From JBOHNM01 sp050730675 (GTDB lineage: Bacteria; Planctomycetota; Phycisphaerae; Phycisphaerales; UBA1924): a stretch of DNA of 36,293 nucleotides. The notes under the pieces are model-generated. The model did no database searches. It was not told where the DNA came from and saw nothing but the letters and a program-made list of their open reading frames with translations. The stretch lies in contig JBOHNM010000019.1 of assembly GCA_050730675.1 (NCBI GenBank), forward strand, positions 1 to 36,293, in the 5' to 3' direction. A program made the position numbers and the translations under genes. Positions 1 through 7,948 of this stretch are shown here, piece by piece; within the stretch, counting starts at the first letter, position 1, and each line of letters opens with the position of its first letter.

Positions 1-1104
1 CAAGAAGGGCTTCTATCATTGCTTCGGCTGCTGGGGCGACGGCCGGAGGTGGTGCTGCCCAACGGGCTGGACATCGAGCGGTACAACGTGGGGCACGAGT
101 TCCAGACACTGCACGCCAAGCACAAAGAGCAGATCCACCGCTTTGTGATGGGGCACTTTTTCCCCAGCTACTCGTTCGACCTCGACAATACGATGTACTT
201 CTTCACGTCGGGAAGGTTCGAGCCGCGGAACAAGGGGTTCGACCTGTGCATCGAGGCGATGGCGCGGCTGAACGCGGAGCTGAAGGCGCGGGGCTCGCCG
301 GTGACGGTGGTCTTCTTCATCATCACCAAGCGCCCGACGCGGAGCCTGCACCCGTGGGCGCTGCAGCAGCGCGGCGTGCTCAACGAGTTCCAGGCGGTGT
401 GCGACCAGATCATGGCGCACGTGGGGGAGAAGCTGTTCAAGACAGGGGCGACGGGGCAACGTGTGGACCTGGACCGGGCGGTGGACGAGGCGTGGGTGCT
501 GAGGTATCGGCGGACGCAGCACGCGCTGAAGGTGGACCGGCTGCCGCTGGTGACGACGCACATGATCGAGGACGACGGGAAGGACCCGGTGCTGGCGCAG
601 GTGCGGAACGTGTGGCTGTTCAACCGCAAGGACGACCCGGTCAAGATCGTGTACCACCCGGACTTCATCAACCCGACCAACCCGCTGTGGGGGATGGAGT
701 ACGACGAGTTCGTGCGCGGGTGCCACGTGGGGGTGTTCCCCAGCGCGTACGAGCCGTGGGGGTACACGCCGCTGGAGTGCCTGGCGATGGGCGTGCCGGC
801 AGTGACGAGCGACCTGGCGGGGTTCGGCAGCTATGTGTCGCAATCGACCAGCGAGCACGCGCAGCCGGGGATGTGGGTGGTGCGGCGGCGGGGCAAGTCG
901 TACCAGGACAGCGCGGCGGAGTTGACGCGGCATCTGCTGGAGTTCTGCCAGATGGACCGGCGCGAGCGGATCGCGCTGCGCAACCAGGTCGAGGCGTACT
1001 CCTGGAACTTCGACTGGCCGATCCTGGGCGAGGCGTACCACCAGGCGCACGACCTGGCGTTGAAGCGGGCATTCGGCGGGGCGACGGTTGGTGTCGGGGT
1101 GTAG
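1..1104 (+). CDS. Glycogen synthase, eukaryotic-type GT3 family (3' part; 5' end outside window)
   Basis: Transfers glucose from a nucleotide sugar (UDP-glucose in characterised GT3 enzymes) to the non-reducing end of glycogen in the cytoplasm. The reading frame is open from base 1, so the N-terminal half is missing. What remains matches the GT3 (Gsy/Gys) type rather than bacterial GlgA (GT5): VLPNGLDIERYNVGHEFQ, then an FVMGHFF segment, SGRFEPRNKGFDLCIEA, and near the C-terminus FPSAYEPWGYTPLECLAMG. The last carries the EX7E acid pair of retaining GT-B transferases (EPWGYTPLE). The C-terminus is short, without the long regulated tail of animal enzymes. Codons are strongly G-ending, like the next genes. 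A CACAGAG repeat follows the stop. Family is sure; the exact donor sugar is inferred. Confidence 0.9.
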   Translation, partial: QEGLLSLLRLLGRRPEVVLPNGLDIERYNVGHEFQTLHAKHKEQIHRFVMGHFFPSYSFDLDNTMYFFTSGRFEPRNKGFDLCIEAMARLNAELKARGSPVTVVFFIITKRPTRSLHPWALQQRGVLNEFQAVCDQIMAHVGEKLFKTGATGQRVDLDRAVDEAWVLRYRRTQHALKVDRLPLVTTHMIEDDGKDPVLAQVRNVWLFNRKDDPVKIVYHPDFINPTNPLWGMEYDEFVRGCHVGVFPSAYEPWGYTPLECLAMGVPAVTSDLAGFGSYVSQSTSEHAQPGMWVVRRRGKSYQDSAAELTRHLLEFCQMDRRERIALRNQVEAYSWNFDWPILGEAYHQAHDLALKRAFGGATVGVGV

Positions 1105-1115
1105 ATGGTTTTCAC

Positions 1116-1140
1116 CACAGAGTTCACAGAGGGCACAGAG
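1116..1140. repeat. Short tandem repeat, CACAGAG every 9 bp, after the glycogen synthase gene
   Basis: Three exact CACAGAG copies start at 1116, 1125 and 1134, with spacers TT and GG, giving a clean 9-bp period. The repeat begins 12 bases after the stop codon and is followed by a purine-rich stretch up to truD. Confidence 0.8.
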
Positions 1141-1211
1141 GAAGGCAAGAGAAATCGAGGAGGAACGAGAAGACTGAGACAGGACCGACGAAGCCAAGGC
1201 AACGGGGCGAG

Positions 1212-2576
1212 ATGCAGATGGACGGGGACGAAGGGAATTTTGATCATTCGACGCATGTGCTGCCGCGGCAGTACTTGACGGGGGAGATCGCGCCCATCGG
1301 CGGGGTGCTCAAGGAGCGGCCGGAGGACTTCATCGTCGAGGAGATCCCGCTGTACGAGCCCTCGGGCGAAGGCGAACACATTTATCTGTTCGTGCAGAAG
1401 GTGGGGTTGTCGACGACGCAGCTTGTGGAGATCCTGGCGAGGCACTTCGGGGTGCCGCAGTTCGCGGTGGGGTACGCGGGGCTGAAGGACAAGCACGCGG
1501 TGACGCGCCAAGTGGTGAGCATCCACACGCCGGGGAAGACGGCGGCAGATTTTCCCGATCTGCGGCACGAGCGGCTGCAGCTCCTGTGGGTGGACCAGCA
1601 CAACAACAAGCTGCGGCGCGGGCACCTGAAGGGGAACCGGTTCGCGATCAAGGTGCGCGGGGTGAGCATCGGGAGTGTGGTGCGGGCCAAGAAGGTGCTG
1701 GAGCGGCTGGAGGCGGGCGGCGTGCCGAACCGCACGGGGGAGCAGCGGTTCGGCCACTTGGAGAACAACCACCTGGTGGGGCGGGCTCTGCTGCTGGGAA
1801 ACTTTGAAGGGGCGCTTGACGAGTTGTTGAAGCCGCGGCCGTGGATCCACCAGAGCGACCAGCAGGCGCTGGGGCGGCAGGCGTACCTGCGCGGTGAGTA
1901 CGCCGAGGCGGCGCGGCTGATGTGGCCGGCGTCGAAGATCGAGGCGAACGTGCTGCGGGCGCTGGCCAAGGGGGACAAGCCCAAGCGGGCGCTGCGGGCG
2001 ATGGGCGAATTGCAGCGCACGTTTGTGCTATCCGCCTTCCAGTCGGCGGTCTTCAACGCGGTGCTGGACCAGCGGATTGCCGACGGGCTGCTGGGGACGC
2101 TCGAGGCGGGGGACCTGGCGAGCAAGCACGAGAACAACGCGGTCTTCGCCGTCGAGCAGTCGATGATCGACTCGGGGGAACTGACCGAGCGGCTGGCAAA
2201 GATCGAAATCAGCCCCAGCGGGCCGATGTGGGGAACAGGCATGCTGCGCCCAAAGGGAAGGGCCGACGAGATCGAGGTGCGGATGCTGGCGGGGCTGGGC
2301 GTGACACCCGACGATCTGGCGAAGTACGCCGAGCGCACCGGGGAACCCCTGGTGGGCGAGCGGCGGCCGCTGCGTGTGCCGCTGATGTACCCGAGCGTGG
2401 AGGGGGGATCGGACGAGAACGGGGTGTACATCAAGTGTTCGTTTGAGCTGCCGCCGGGGAGCTTCGCGACGGTGGTGATGCGCGAGGTGATGAAGCCGGA
2501 GGTGGCGCCCGCGTCGGGTCCGCCCACGCTCGACCCTCCCGCGCTTGACCCGTCCACTCTCGACGGCGCGGCCTAG
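1212..2576 (+). CDS. truD: tRNA pseudouridine(13) synthase TruD
   Basis: Converts U13 of certain tRNAs to pseudouridine. 454 aa from the ATG at 1212; a second in-frame ATG at 1218 is equally possible, and there is only a weak G-rich site upstream. The TruD signature is clear: GYAGLKDKHAVTRQ with the catalytic aspartate at about residue 93, the NRTGEQRFG motif, and QSAVFNAVLDQRI followed by GPMWG in the TRUD insertion domain. It is somewhat longer than the E. coli enzyme (about 350 aa), partly because of a Pro/Leu/Asp-rich tail of about 25 residues. The same frame is open upstream to 246, but that part is a shadow of the glycogen synthase gene. It lies 107 bp after glycogen synthase and 42 bp before the FHA-ATPase; co-transcription is possible. 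Confidence 0.95.
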   Translation: MQMDGDEGNFDHSTHVLPRQYLTGEIAPIGGVLKERPEDFIVEEIPLYEPSGEGEHIYLFVQKVGLSTTQLVEILARHFGVPQFAVGYAGLKDKHAVTRQVVSIHTPGKTAADFPDLRHERLQLLWVDQHNNKLRRGHLKGNRFAIKVRGVSIGSVVRAKKVLERLEAGGVPNRTGEQRFGHLENNHLVGRALLLGNFEGALDELLKPRPWIHQSDQQALGRQAYLRGEYAEAARLMWPASKIEANVLRALAKGDKPKRALRAMGELQRTFVLSAFQSAVFNAVLDQRIADGLLGTLEAGDLASKHENNAVFAVEQSMIDSGELTERLAKIEISPSGPMWGTGMLRPKGRADEIEVRMLAGLGVTPDDLAKYAERTGEPLVGERRPLRVPLMYPSVEGGSDENGVYIKCSFELPPGSFATVVMREVMKPEVAPASGPPTLDPPALDPSTLDGAA

Positions 2577-2618
2577 CGTTGCGTCTTCGACGGGGAAACT
2601 CAGCCTACTTGGGGAACG

Positions 2619-4244
2619 ATGTCCACTTTTCAGCTTTGTTCAACCGACGGCCGCGGGTACCTGGTCACGCTGAGCGAGACGCCGGTGACGATCGGGCGGA
2701 ACAAGGACAACGTGCTGGCGCTGGGGGACGATGCGGCCTCGCGGTACCACTGCGTGGTTGAGCCCGACGGCTTCGGCGGGTACAAGCTGCGGGACCTGGG
2801 GTCTCGCAACGGGACAAAGGTGAACCAGTTCCGCGTGGTGGGGATGGAGCACCAGCTCAAGCCGGGCGACACGATCAAGGTCGGAACGCACAGTTTTGTG
2901 TACGAACAGGAGCGGACGATCGGCGAGGTGCGGGCGGAGGTCCGCTCGCGGACGCTGGACACCGACCAGGCGTGGGGGGCGGAGCTGGAGGGGATCCTCG
3001 AGGCGCTGGCGCCCAAGGGCGAGGGCGACGAGCCGGTGACGATGATCAACGCCTCGGGCGAGGTGACGCCGGCGCTGGCGGGCGATGCGCACGGGTCCAA
3101 GGCGGCACGGTTGCTGCTGCTGATGGCGGCCAAGAGCCGCGCGACGGATATCCACGTGGAGCCCAAGGGGGCGAAGTGGCTGGTGCGGGTGCGGGTGGAC
3201 GGGCAGATGGTGCACATCTGTGATCTGCCGCAGAAGATCGGCGAGCTGGCGATCGGGCTGGTGAAGACCGGGTGCCTGATGCGCCAGGCGGCGGCGGACT
3301 CGGTGCAGGACGGGCACTTCGCCGCCAAGCTGCAGTCGCGCCGGGTGGACTATCGCGTGTCGATCACGCCGAGCATGCATGGGCAGAAGATGGTCATCCG
3401 CGTGCTCGACGGCGCCAACGCGCCGCGGAGCCTGACGGAACTGGGGCTGCCGCCGTACATGCACGAGCGGCTGCGCAAGGTGTGTACGAAAGAGCAGGGG
3501 TTCGTTCTGGTGTGCGGGCCGACGGGCTCGGGCAAGACGACGACGCTGTACAACGCGCTGCGTGAGATCGACCGCGACACCACCAACGTGGTGACGATCG
3601 AGGACCCGGTGGAGTACCAGCTCGAGGGGGTCACGCAGATCCCCATCGACGAGCACAAGGGCAACACGTTCAAGGAGCTGCTGCGGAGTGTGCTGCGCCA
3701 GGACCCCGACGTGATCCTGGTCGGCGAGATCCGCGATGAGGAGACGGCGCGGACGGCGATGCAGGCCGCCATGACGGGGCACCTGGTCTTCAGCACCGTC
3801 CACAGCAAGGACTCGATCAGCGCGGTCTTCCGCCTGCTGGACCTGAAGGTCGAGCCGTTCCTGGTGGCCAGCTCGCTGGACCTGATCATCGCCCAGCGGC
3901 TGGTGCGGGCGCTGTGCGACAACTGCAAGACACCGGTGCGGGTGACGCCGGGGCAATCGACGCGGATGGGCAAGTTCCTGGACGGCAAGAACGAGACGTA
4001 CGCCGCGACGGGGTGCGCCCAGTGCCTGCGGACGGGGTACCGCGGGCGGCTGGCGATCTACGAATCGCTGGACTTCACCGACGACCTGCGCGACGTGGTG
4101 CTGAAGGACCCGAGCATCGGCGCGATCCGCAAGTGCGTGGAGCACGCCCTGTTCACCCCCTTGCTGCACGCGGGGTGGCTGCTGGCGGCCAAGGGGAAGA
4201 CGAGCCTGGAAGAGGTGGAGCGGGTCTGCGGCAGCGGGGTGTAG
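2619..4244 (+). CDS. FHA-domain GspE/PilB-type secretion/pilus ATPase
   Basis: Predicted cytoplasmic hexameric ATPase powering a type II secretion or type IV pilus machine. 541 aa. Residues 1-100 form an FHA phosphothreonine-binding domain (VTIGRNKDN, then SRYH, then SRNGTKVN). Residues ~150-540 form the GspE/PilB core: Walker A GPTGSGKTTT near residue 300, an Asp box IEDPVEYQLEG, Walker B-type VILVGEIRDEETA near 365, and a His box TGHLVFSTVHSKD. A zinc-finger-like pair CDNC (~431) and CAQC (~466) is typical of GspE. The usual GspE N1 domain is absent, with FHA in its place. No other secretion genes are nearby, so the machine served is unknown. The ATG at 2619 is preceded by a purine-rich GGGGAA. 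Confidence 0.9.
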   Translation: MSTFQLCSTDGRGYLVTLSETPVTIGRNKDNVLALGDDAASRYHCVVEPDGFGGYKLRDLGSRNGTKVNQFRVVGMEHQLKPGDTIKVGTHSFVYEQERTIGEVRAEVRSRTLDTDQAWGAELEGILEALAPKGEGDEPVTMINASGEVTPALAGDAHGSKAARLLLLMAAKSRATDIHVEPKGAKWLVRVRVDGQMVHICDLPQKIGELAIGLVKTGCLMRQAAADSVQDGHFAAKLQSRRVDYRVSITPSMHGQKMVIRVLDGANAPRSLTELGLPPYMHERLRKVCTKEQGFVLVCGPTGSGKTTTLYNALREIDRDTTNVVTIEDPVEYQLEGVTQIPIDEHKGNTFKELLRSVLRQDPDVILVGEIRDEETARTAMQAAMTGHLVFSTVHSKDSISAVFRLLDLKVEPFLVASSLDLIIAQRLVRALCDNCKTPVRVTPGQSTRMGKFLDGKNETYAATGCAQCLRTGYRGRLAIYESLDFTDDLRDVVLKDPSIGAIRKCVEHALFTPLLHAGWLLAAKGKTSLEEVERVCGSGV

Positions 4245-4281
4245 CGACGGCCGCTCTCACTCAGTGTTGTGCAATTGAGCG

Positions 4282-4310
4282 AAAAAAAGACCCGGCGCGG
4301 GGCGCCGGGT
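4282..4310 (-). terminator. Intrinsic terminator of the collagen-like gene
   Basis: A perfect 9-bp stem (ACCCGGCGC 4290-4298, GCGCCGGGT 4302-4310) with a GGG loop. On the minus strand it is followed by a run of seven U (A-run 4282-4288 on +). It lies 38 bp past the collagen-like stop codon and points in that gene's direction. Confidence 0.92.
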
Positions 4311-4347
4311 CGTGTATGAATTCTCTTTCGCGATGGGACCGCGCCGA

Positions 4348-7300
4348 TTACGGCTGGAACTTGGCGGACCAGGTCATGGTGCGGGAGGTGGGATTGCTGT
4401 TGGGCACACTCTTGACGCAGATCTTGTCGCCGGCCACGAAGGCCAGCGTGTCGGCATCGGTCCCCGAGATGGACGAGTCGGAGATCACGAACGTGATCGT
4501 GGCGACATCGACATCGTTCTTGACCAGCGTGAAGGTGTAGTTGTTGCCGGAGCCGGGCGTGCCGGAGAGAAGAACGGAGAAGTTGGAGAGCGTGCCGGCC
4601 ATGGGCATGATCACGTCGGCCGCTGCGGAAGTTGTGACGGGGGCCGAGTGACCCATAGGGGTGTACTGGGTTGTGGTGCCGCTCAGGGTGGTGGGACCCG
4701 AGCCGCCAATGAGGAAGACCGGCCCGTTGGTGCCATTGGAGCCGTTGGTTCCATTGGTCCCGTTGGCGCCCGTCAGACCCTGAATGCCTTGGATGCCCTG
4801 CGAACCCTGAGAGCCAGTGGCGCCTGCGGCGCCGGTCGCGCCCGTGGCGCCGGCTGCACCGGTCAGGCCTTGGGGGCCCTGCAGGCCCTGCGCGCCTGTT
4901 GCGCCGGTCGCGCCGGTGGGGCCAGCGGGGCCAACTTCACCCTGAGGACCTTGAGCGCCAGTGGCGCCGGTCGCACCTGTTGCGCCGGTCGGGCCGGCGG
5001 GGCCGACTTCACCCTGCGGGCCCTGAGCGCCAGTCGCGCCGGCGGGGCCTTGCGGGCCGGTTGCGCCATCAGCGCCGGCCGGACCCTGCGGACCCATAGG
5101 ACCGGTTTCGCCCTGGGGACCGGCCGGACCGGCGGGACCCTGCGGGCCGGCGGGGCCGCCCTCGGGACCGGCGGGGCCCTGCGGACCGGTATCACCCTGC
5201 GAGCCCTTGGCGGCCAGGAGCGACCAGGCGGTTGGCACACTATCGGGGAGGTCGCCGGTCGTCGCGCCCAGTGCGCGGTAGGAGGAACCGGCGTAGCTCA
5301 CGGCGTCGCCCGCGGCGTAGGTGGAGCCCACGGCCCAGGCGCCCATCCAGTTGAGGCCGGCCGCGCCCTGGGAGCCGGTCGGGCCGGCGGGACCAGTTGC
5401 GCCCGCCGCGCCATCGGCGCCGGCGGGGCCCATTTCACCTTGCGGGCCCTGAGCACCAGTTGCGCCGGTCACGCCCTGCAGCCCCATCGGACCCATCGCG
5501 CCGGTCGCACCGTCGGAACCAGCGGGGCCCTGAGCACCTGTCGCACCGGTGGCGCCAGTCGCGCCGGTGAGCCCGATCGGGCCTTGCGGACCCATCGGAC
5601 CTTCAGCGCCGGTGGCGCCGGTCAGACCCTGCGGGCCAGCGGGCCCCATCGCACCTTCCGGGCCGGCCGGGCCCTGAGCACCCGTCGCGCCTGTGGCGCC
5701 GGTCGGACCGGCAGGACCGGTTGCACCGTCGGCGCCCGCGAGACCTTGGGGACCAGTCGCGCCCGTTGCGCCAGTCGCACCAGCGGGACCCGTCGCGCCA
5801 TCAGCACCGGCGGGCCCTTGGGGTCCCGTCGCGCCCGTTGCACCAGCTGCGCCAGCGGGACCCGTCGCGCCGTCGGCACCGGTGGGGCCCTGCGGGCCCA
5901 TGGGGCCGGCCGCGCCGTCAGAGCCGTTGGTTCCATCGGCACCTTTTTGTGCCACGAGCTTCCACGCGGTGGCGACCACGTCGGGCTGGTCGCCCGTGGT
6001 GGTCATCAGGGCGCGGTAGGAAGCGCCGTTGAAGAGGACCGAGTCACCGGCGGCGTAGGTGGAGCCCACGGCCCAGTCGCCCATCCAGTTGAGCCCGGCG
6101 GGGCCCTGCGAACCGGTCGCGCCGGCGGGGCCCTGAGCGCCCGCAGCACCATCGGCGCCGGCGGGGCCTTGCGGGCCCATCGGACCATCAGCACCGGTCG
6201 CACCGGTAGCGCCCGTCAGACCCTGCGGACCCATTGGACCGGTGGCGCCCTCGGGGCCGGCGGGCCCTTGAGCGCCCGTGGCTCCCGTTGCGCCAGTCGC
6301 ACCGGTCGCACCTGTCAGACCGATCGGACCCTGCGCACCTGTTGCACCTTCAGGACCGGCAGGACCTTGAGGGCCGGTCGCACCCGTTGCACCAGTCGCA
6401 CCAGCGGGGCCGGTCGCGCCGTCAGCGCCGGCGAGGCCGGTCAAACCGATCGGGCCCTGAGGACCGGTGGGACCGGCGGGACCGGTTGCACCCGTAGCGC
6501 CATCAGCGCCGTTCGCGCCGGCGGGACCCTGGGGGCCTGTCGCACCCGTTGCACCGGCAGGGCCGGTTGCACCGTCGGCGCCGGTGGGGCCCTGCGGGCC
6601 CATGGGGCCGGCCGCGCCGTCAGAGCCGTTGGTTCCATCGGCACCTTTTTGTGCCACGAGCTTCCACGCGGTGGCGACCACGTCGGGCTGGTCGCCCGTG
6701 GTGGTCATCAGGGCGCGGTAGGAAGCGCCGTTGAAGAGGACCGAGTCACCGGCGGCGTAGGTGGAGCCCACGGCCCAGTCGCCCATCCAGTTGAGCCCGG
6801 CGGGGCCCTGCGAACCGGTCGCGCCGGCGGGGCCCTGAGCGCCCGCAGCACCATCGGCGCCGGCGGGGCCTTGCGGGCCCATCGGACCATCAGCACCGGT
6901 CGCACCGGTAGCGCCCGTCAGACCCTGCGGACCCATGGAGCCGGTTGCGCCAGTTGATCCAGTGGCACCTGTCAGACCGATTGGACCCTGCGGGCCCATC
7001 GGACCAGTCGCACCTTCGGGACCAGCGGGGCCCTGAGGACCGGTCGAACCGGTCGCGCCCGTTGCTCCGGTCGCGCCAGTTGCACCTGTGAGACCAATCG
7101 GGCCTTGCGGGCCCATGGGACCCGTCGCGCCATCAGCACCGGCGGGGCCGGTCAAGCCGATCGGGCCCTGAGGACCGGTGGGGCCGGCGGGACCGGTTGC
7201 ACCCGTAGCGCCATCAGCGCCGTTCGCGCCGGCGGGACCCTGGGGGCCCGTCGCACCCGTTGCACCGGCAGGGCCAACCGCGCCATCAGCGCCAGTGGGA

Positions 7301-7848
7301 CCGGTCAAACCGATTGGACCCTGAGGACCAGTCGCACCAGCGGGGCCCACGGGACCCATCGCGCCGTCAGCGCCGGCGGGGCCCTGAGGACCGGTGGGAC
7401 CGGCAGGACCGGTTGCGCCCGGGGGGCTGTTGAGGGCGTACAGGGCGTAGGGGACGGCGCGGATATTCTGGCGCGGCGTCAGGGTGGTGAAGGGGCCTGA
7501 GCCGACGGTGGTGCGGACCTGGATCTCGAGCCAGCGCTGCTGGCCGTTGAAGGCCGCGCCGAAGTCGAGCTCGGAGCGGACAAGGCCGACGGCGATGGGC
7601 TGGTTGCCGAGGGGGATGGTGCCCAACAATGTGCCACCGCTGGAGGAGTCCCAGAGGGTGTAGATCATGTCGGCGGCGCCAGAGTAGGGCACGCCGGAGA
7701 CCTTGAGCTGGCCCTGGTAGACGAAGGTCGTGTCGATGGCCTGGGCCATGGCGCTGCGCGGGGCGAGCAGGGCGGTTCCGGCGGCCAGGGCCATCCCGGC
7801 GCAGAGGGCGAGGCGGGCGGCGCGGCGGCGGATGGGGCGGTTCTTCAC
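4348..7848 (-). CDS. Large secreted collagen-like (Gly-X-Y) surface protein with embedded carbohydrate-binding-like modules
   Basis: 1166 aa from a GTG with a good GGAG site 7 nt upstream; the longer reading frame to 8223 only overlaps the next gene. Residues 1-37 are a signal peptide ending AMAQA. Residues ~38-138 are a 'FVYQGQL... TLTPRQNIRAVPYALYALN' domain that often precedes repeats in planctomycete and verrucomicrobial surface proteins. Residues ~140-1040 are Gly-X-Y repeats rich in GATGPQGPAG and GPIGLTG units. They are broken three times, near 352-402, 586-636 and 832-882, by ~50-residue modules (NWMGDWAVGSTYAAGDSV...SYRAL) that resemble chitin/cellulose-binding CBM5/12 folds. Residues ~1040-1166 are a beta-rich C-terminal domain reminiscent of exosporium BclA/BclB-type tips. 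Probably a trimeric surface fibre; ligand unknown. Two modules are identical in DNA. Confidence 0.9.
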   Translation of the reverse strand: MKNRPIRRRAARLALCAGMALAAGTALLAPRSAMAQAIDTTFVYQGQLKVSGVPYSGAADMIYTLWDSSSGGTLLGTIPLGNQPIAVGLVRSELDFGAAFNGQQRWLEIQVRTTVGSGPFTTLTPRQNIRAVPYALYALNSPPGATGPAGPTGPQGPAGADGAMGPVGPAGATGPQGPIGLTGPTGADGAVGPAGATGATGPQGPAGANGADGATGATGPAGPTGPQGPIGLTGPAGADGATGPMGPQGPIGLTGATGATGATGATGSTGPQGPAGPEGATGPMGPQGPIGLTGATGSTGATGSMGPQGLTGATGATGADGPMGPQGPAGADGAAGAQGPAGATGSQGPAGLNWMGDWAVGSTYAAGDSVLFNGASYRALMTTTGDQPDVVATAWKLVAQKGADGTNGSDGAAGPMGPQGPTGADGATGPAGATGATGPQGPAGANGADGATGATGPAGPTGPQGPIGLTGLAGADGATGPAGATGATGATGPQGPAGPEGATGAQGPIGLTGATGATGATGATGAQGPAGPEGATGPMGPQGLTGATGATGADGPMGPQGPAGADGAAGAQGPAGATGSQGPAGLNWMGDWAVGSTYAAGDSVLFNGASYRALMTTTGDQPDVVATAWKLVAQKGADGTNGSDGAAGPMGPQGPTGADGATGPAGAAGATGATGPQGPAGADGATGPAGATGATGATGPQGLAGADGATGPAGPTGATGATGAQGPAGPEGAMGPAGPQGLTGATGAEGPMGPQGPIGLTGATGATGATGAQGPAGSDGATGAMGPMGLQGVTGATGAQGPQGEMGPAGADGAAGATGPAGPTGSQGAAGLNWMGAWAVGSTYAAGDAVSYAGSSYRALGATTGDLPDSVPTAWSLLAAKGSQGDTGPQGPAGPEGGPAGPQGPAGPAGPQGETGPMGPQGPAGADGATGPQGPAGATGAQGPQGEVGPAGPTGATGATGATGAQGPQGEVGPAGPTGATGATGAQGLQGPQGLTGAAGATGATGAAGATGSQGSQGIQGIQGLTGANGTNGTNGSNGTNGPVFLIGGSGPTTLSGTTTQYTPMGHSAPVTTSAAADVIMPMAGTLSNFSVLLSGTPGSGNNYTFTLVKNDVDVATITFVISDSSISGTDADTLAFVAGDKICVKSVPNSNPTSRTMTWSAKFQP
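5879..6234. repeat. Exact 356-bp direct repeat, copy 1, inside the collagen-like gene
   Basis: Identical base for base to 6581-6936, offset 702 bp (234 codons, in frame). It contains one carbohydrate-binding-like module (5942-6093) and flanking Gly-X-Y codons. The first mismatches are at 5878 and 6235. Confidence 0.95.
6451..6564. repeat. 114-bp near-exact direct repeat, copy A
   Basis: Matches 7162-7275 with two mismatches, offset 711 bp, one 9-bp Gly-X-Y step more than the 702-bp offset of the larger repeat. Together they outline a tandem ~0.7 kb unit whose middle has drifted. Confidence 0.85.
6581..6936. repeat. Exact 356-bp direct repeat, copy 2, inside the collagen-like gene
   Basis: Second copy of the repeat at 5879-6234. 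Identity includes third codon positions, so it reflects recent duplication or gene conversion rather than protein-level constraint. Confidence 0.95.
7162..7275. repeat. 114-bp near-exact direct repeat, copy B
   Basis: Partner of 6451-6564, with two single-base differences. It marks the N-terminal-proximal edge of the ~0.7 kb tandem duplication. Confidence 0.85.
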
Positions 7849-7948
7849 GGTGGGTCTCCAAGAAAGCGTGTGGTGCGGCGGGGTGCTGGCCCGGCGCGTT
7901 CGGACGGATCTGTGCAGTTGCGCTCGTCCATGGGCGCGGATGTGTGGC

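Noticed and set aside
246..1211. Upstream extension of the truD frame
   Set aside because: It overlaps glycogen synthase in another frame, and TruD similarity begins only after 1212.
4312..6957. 881-residue + strand open frame across the collagen-like gene
   Set aside because: Antisense shadow of the Gly-X-Y repeats: low-complexity Gly/Ala/Arg/Thr text, no domain. The minus frame has a signal peptide, known domains and a terminator.
5000..7400. Repeats as a CRISPR array or insertion element
   Set aside because: Repeats are in frame, in multiples of 9 bp, and encode Gly-X-Y. There are no unique spacers, inverted ends or transposase.
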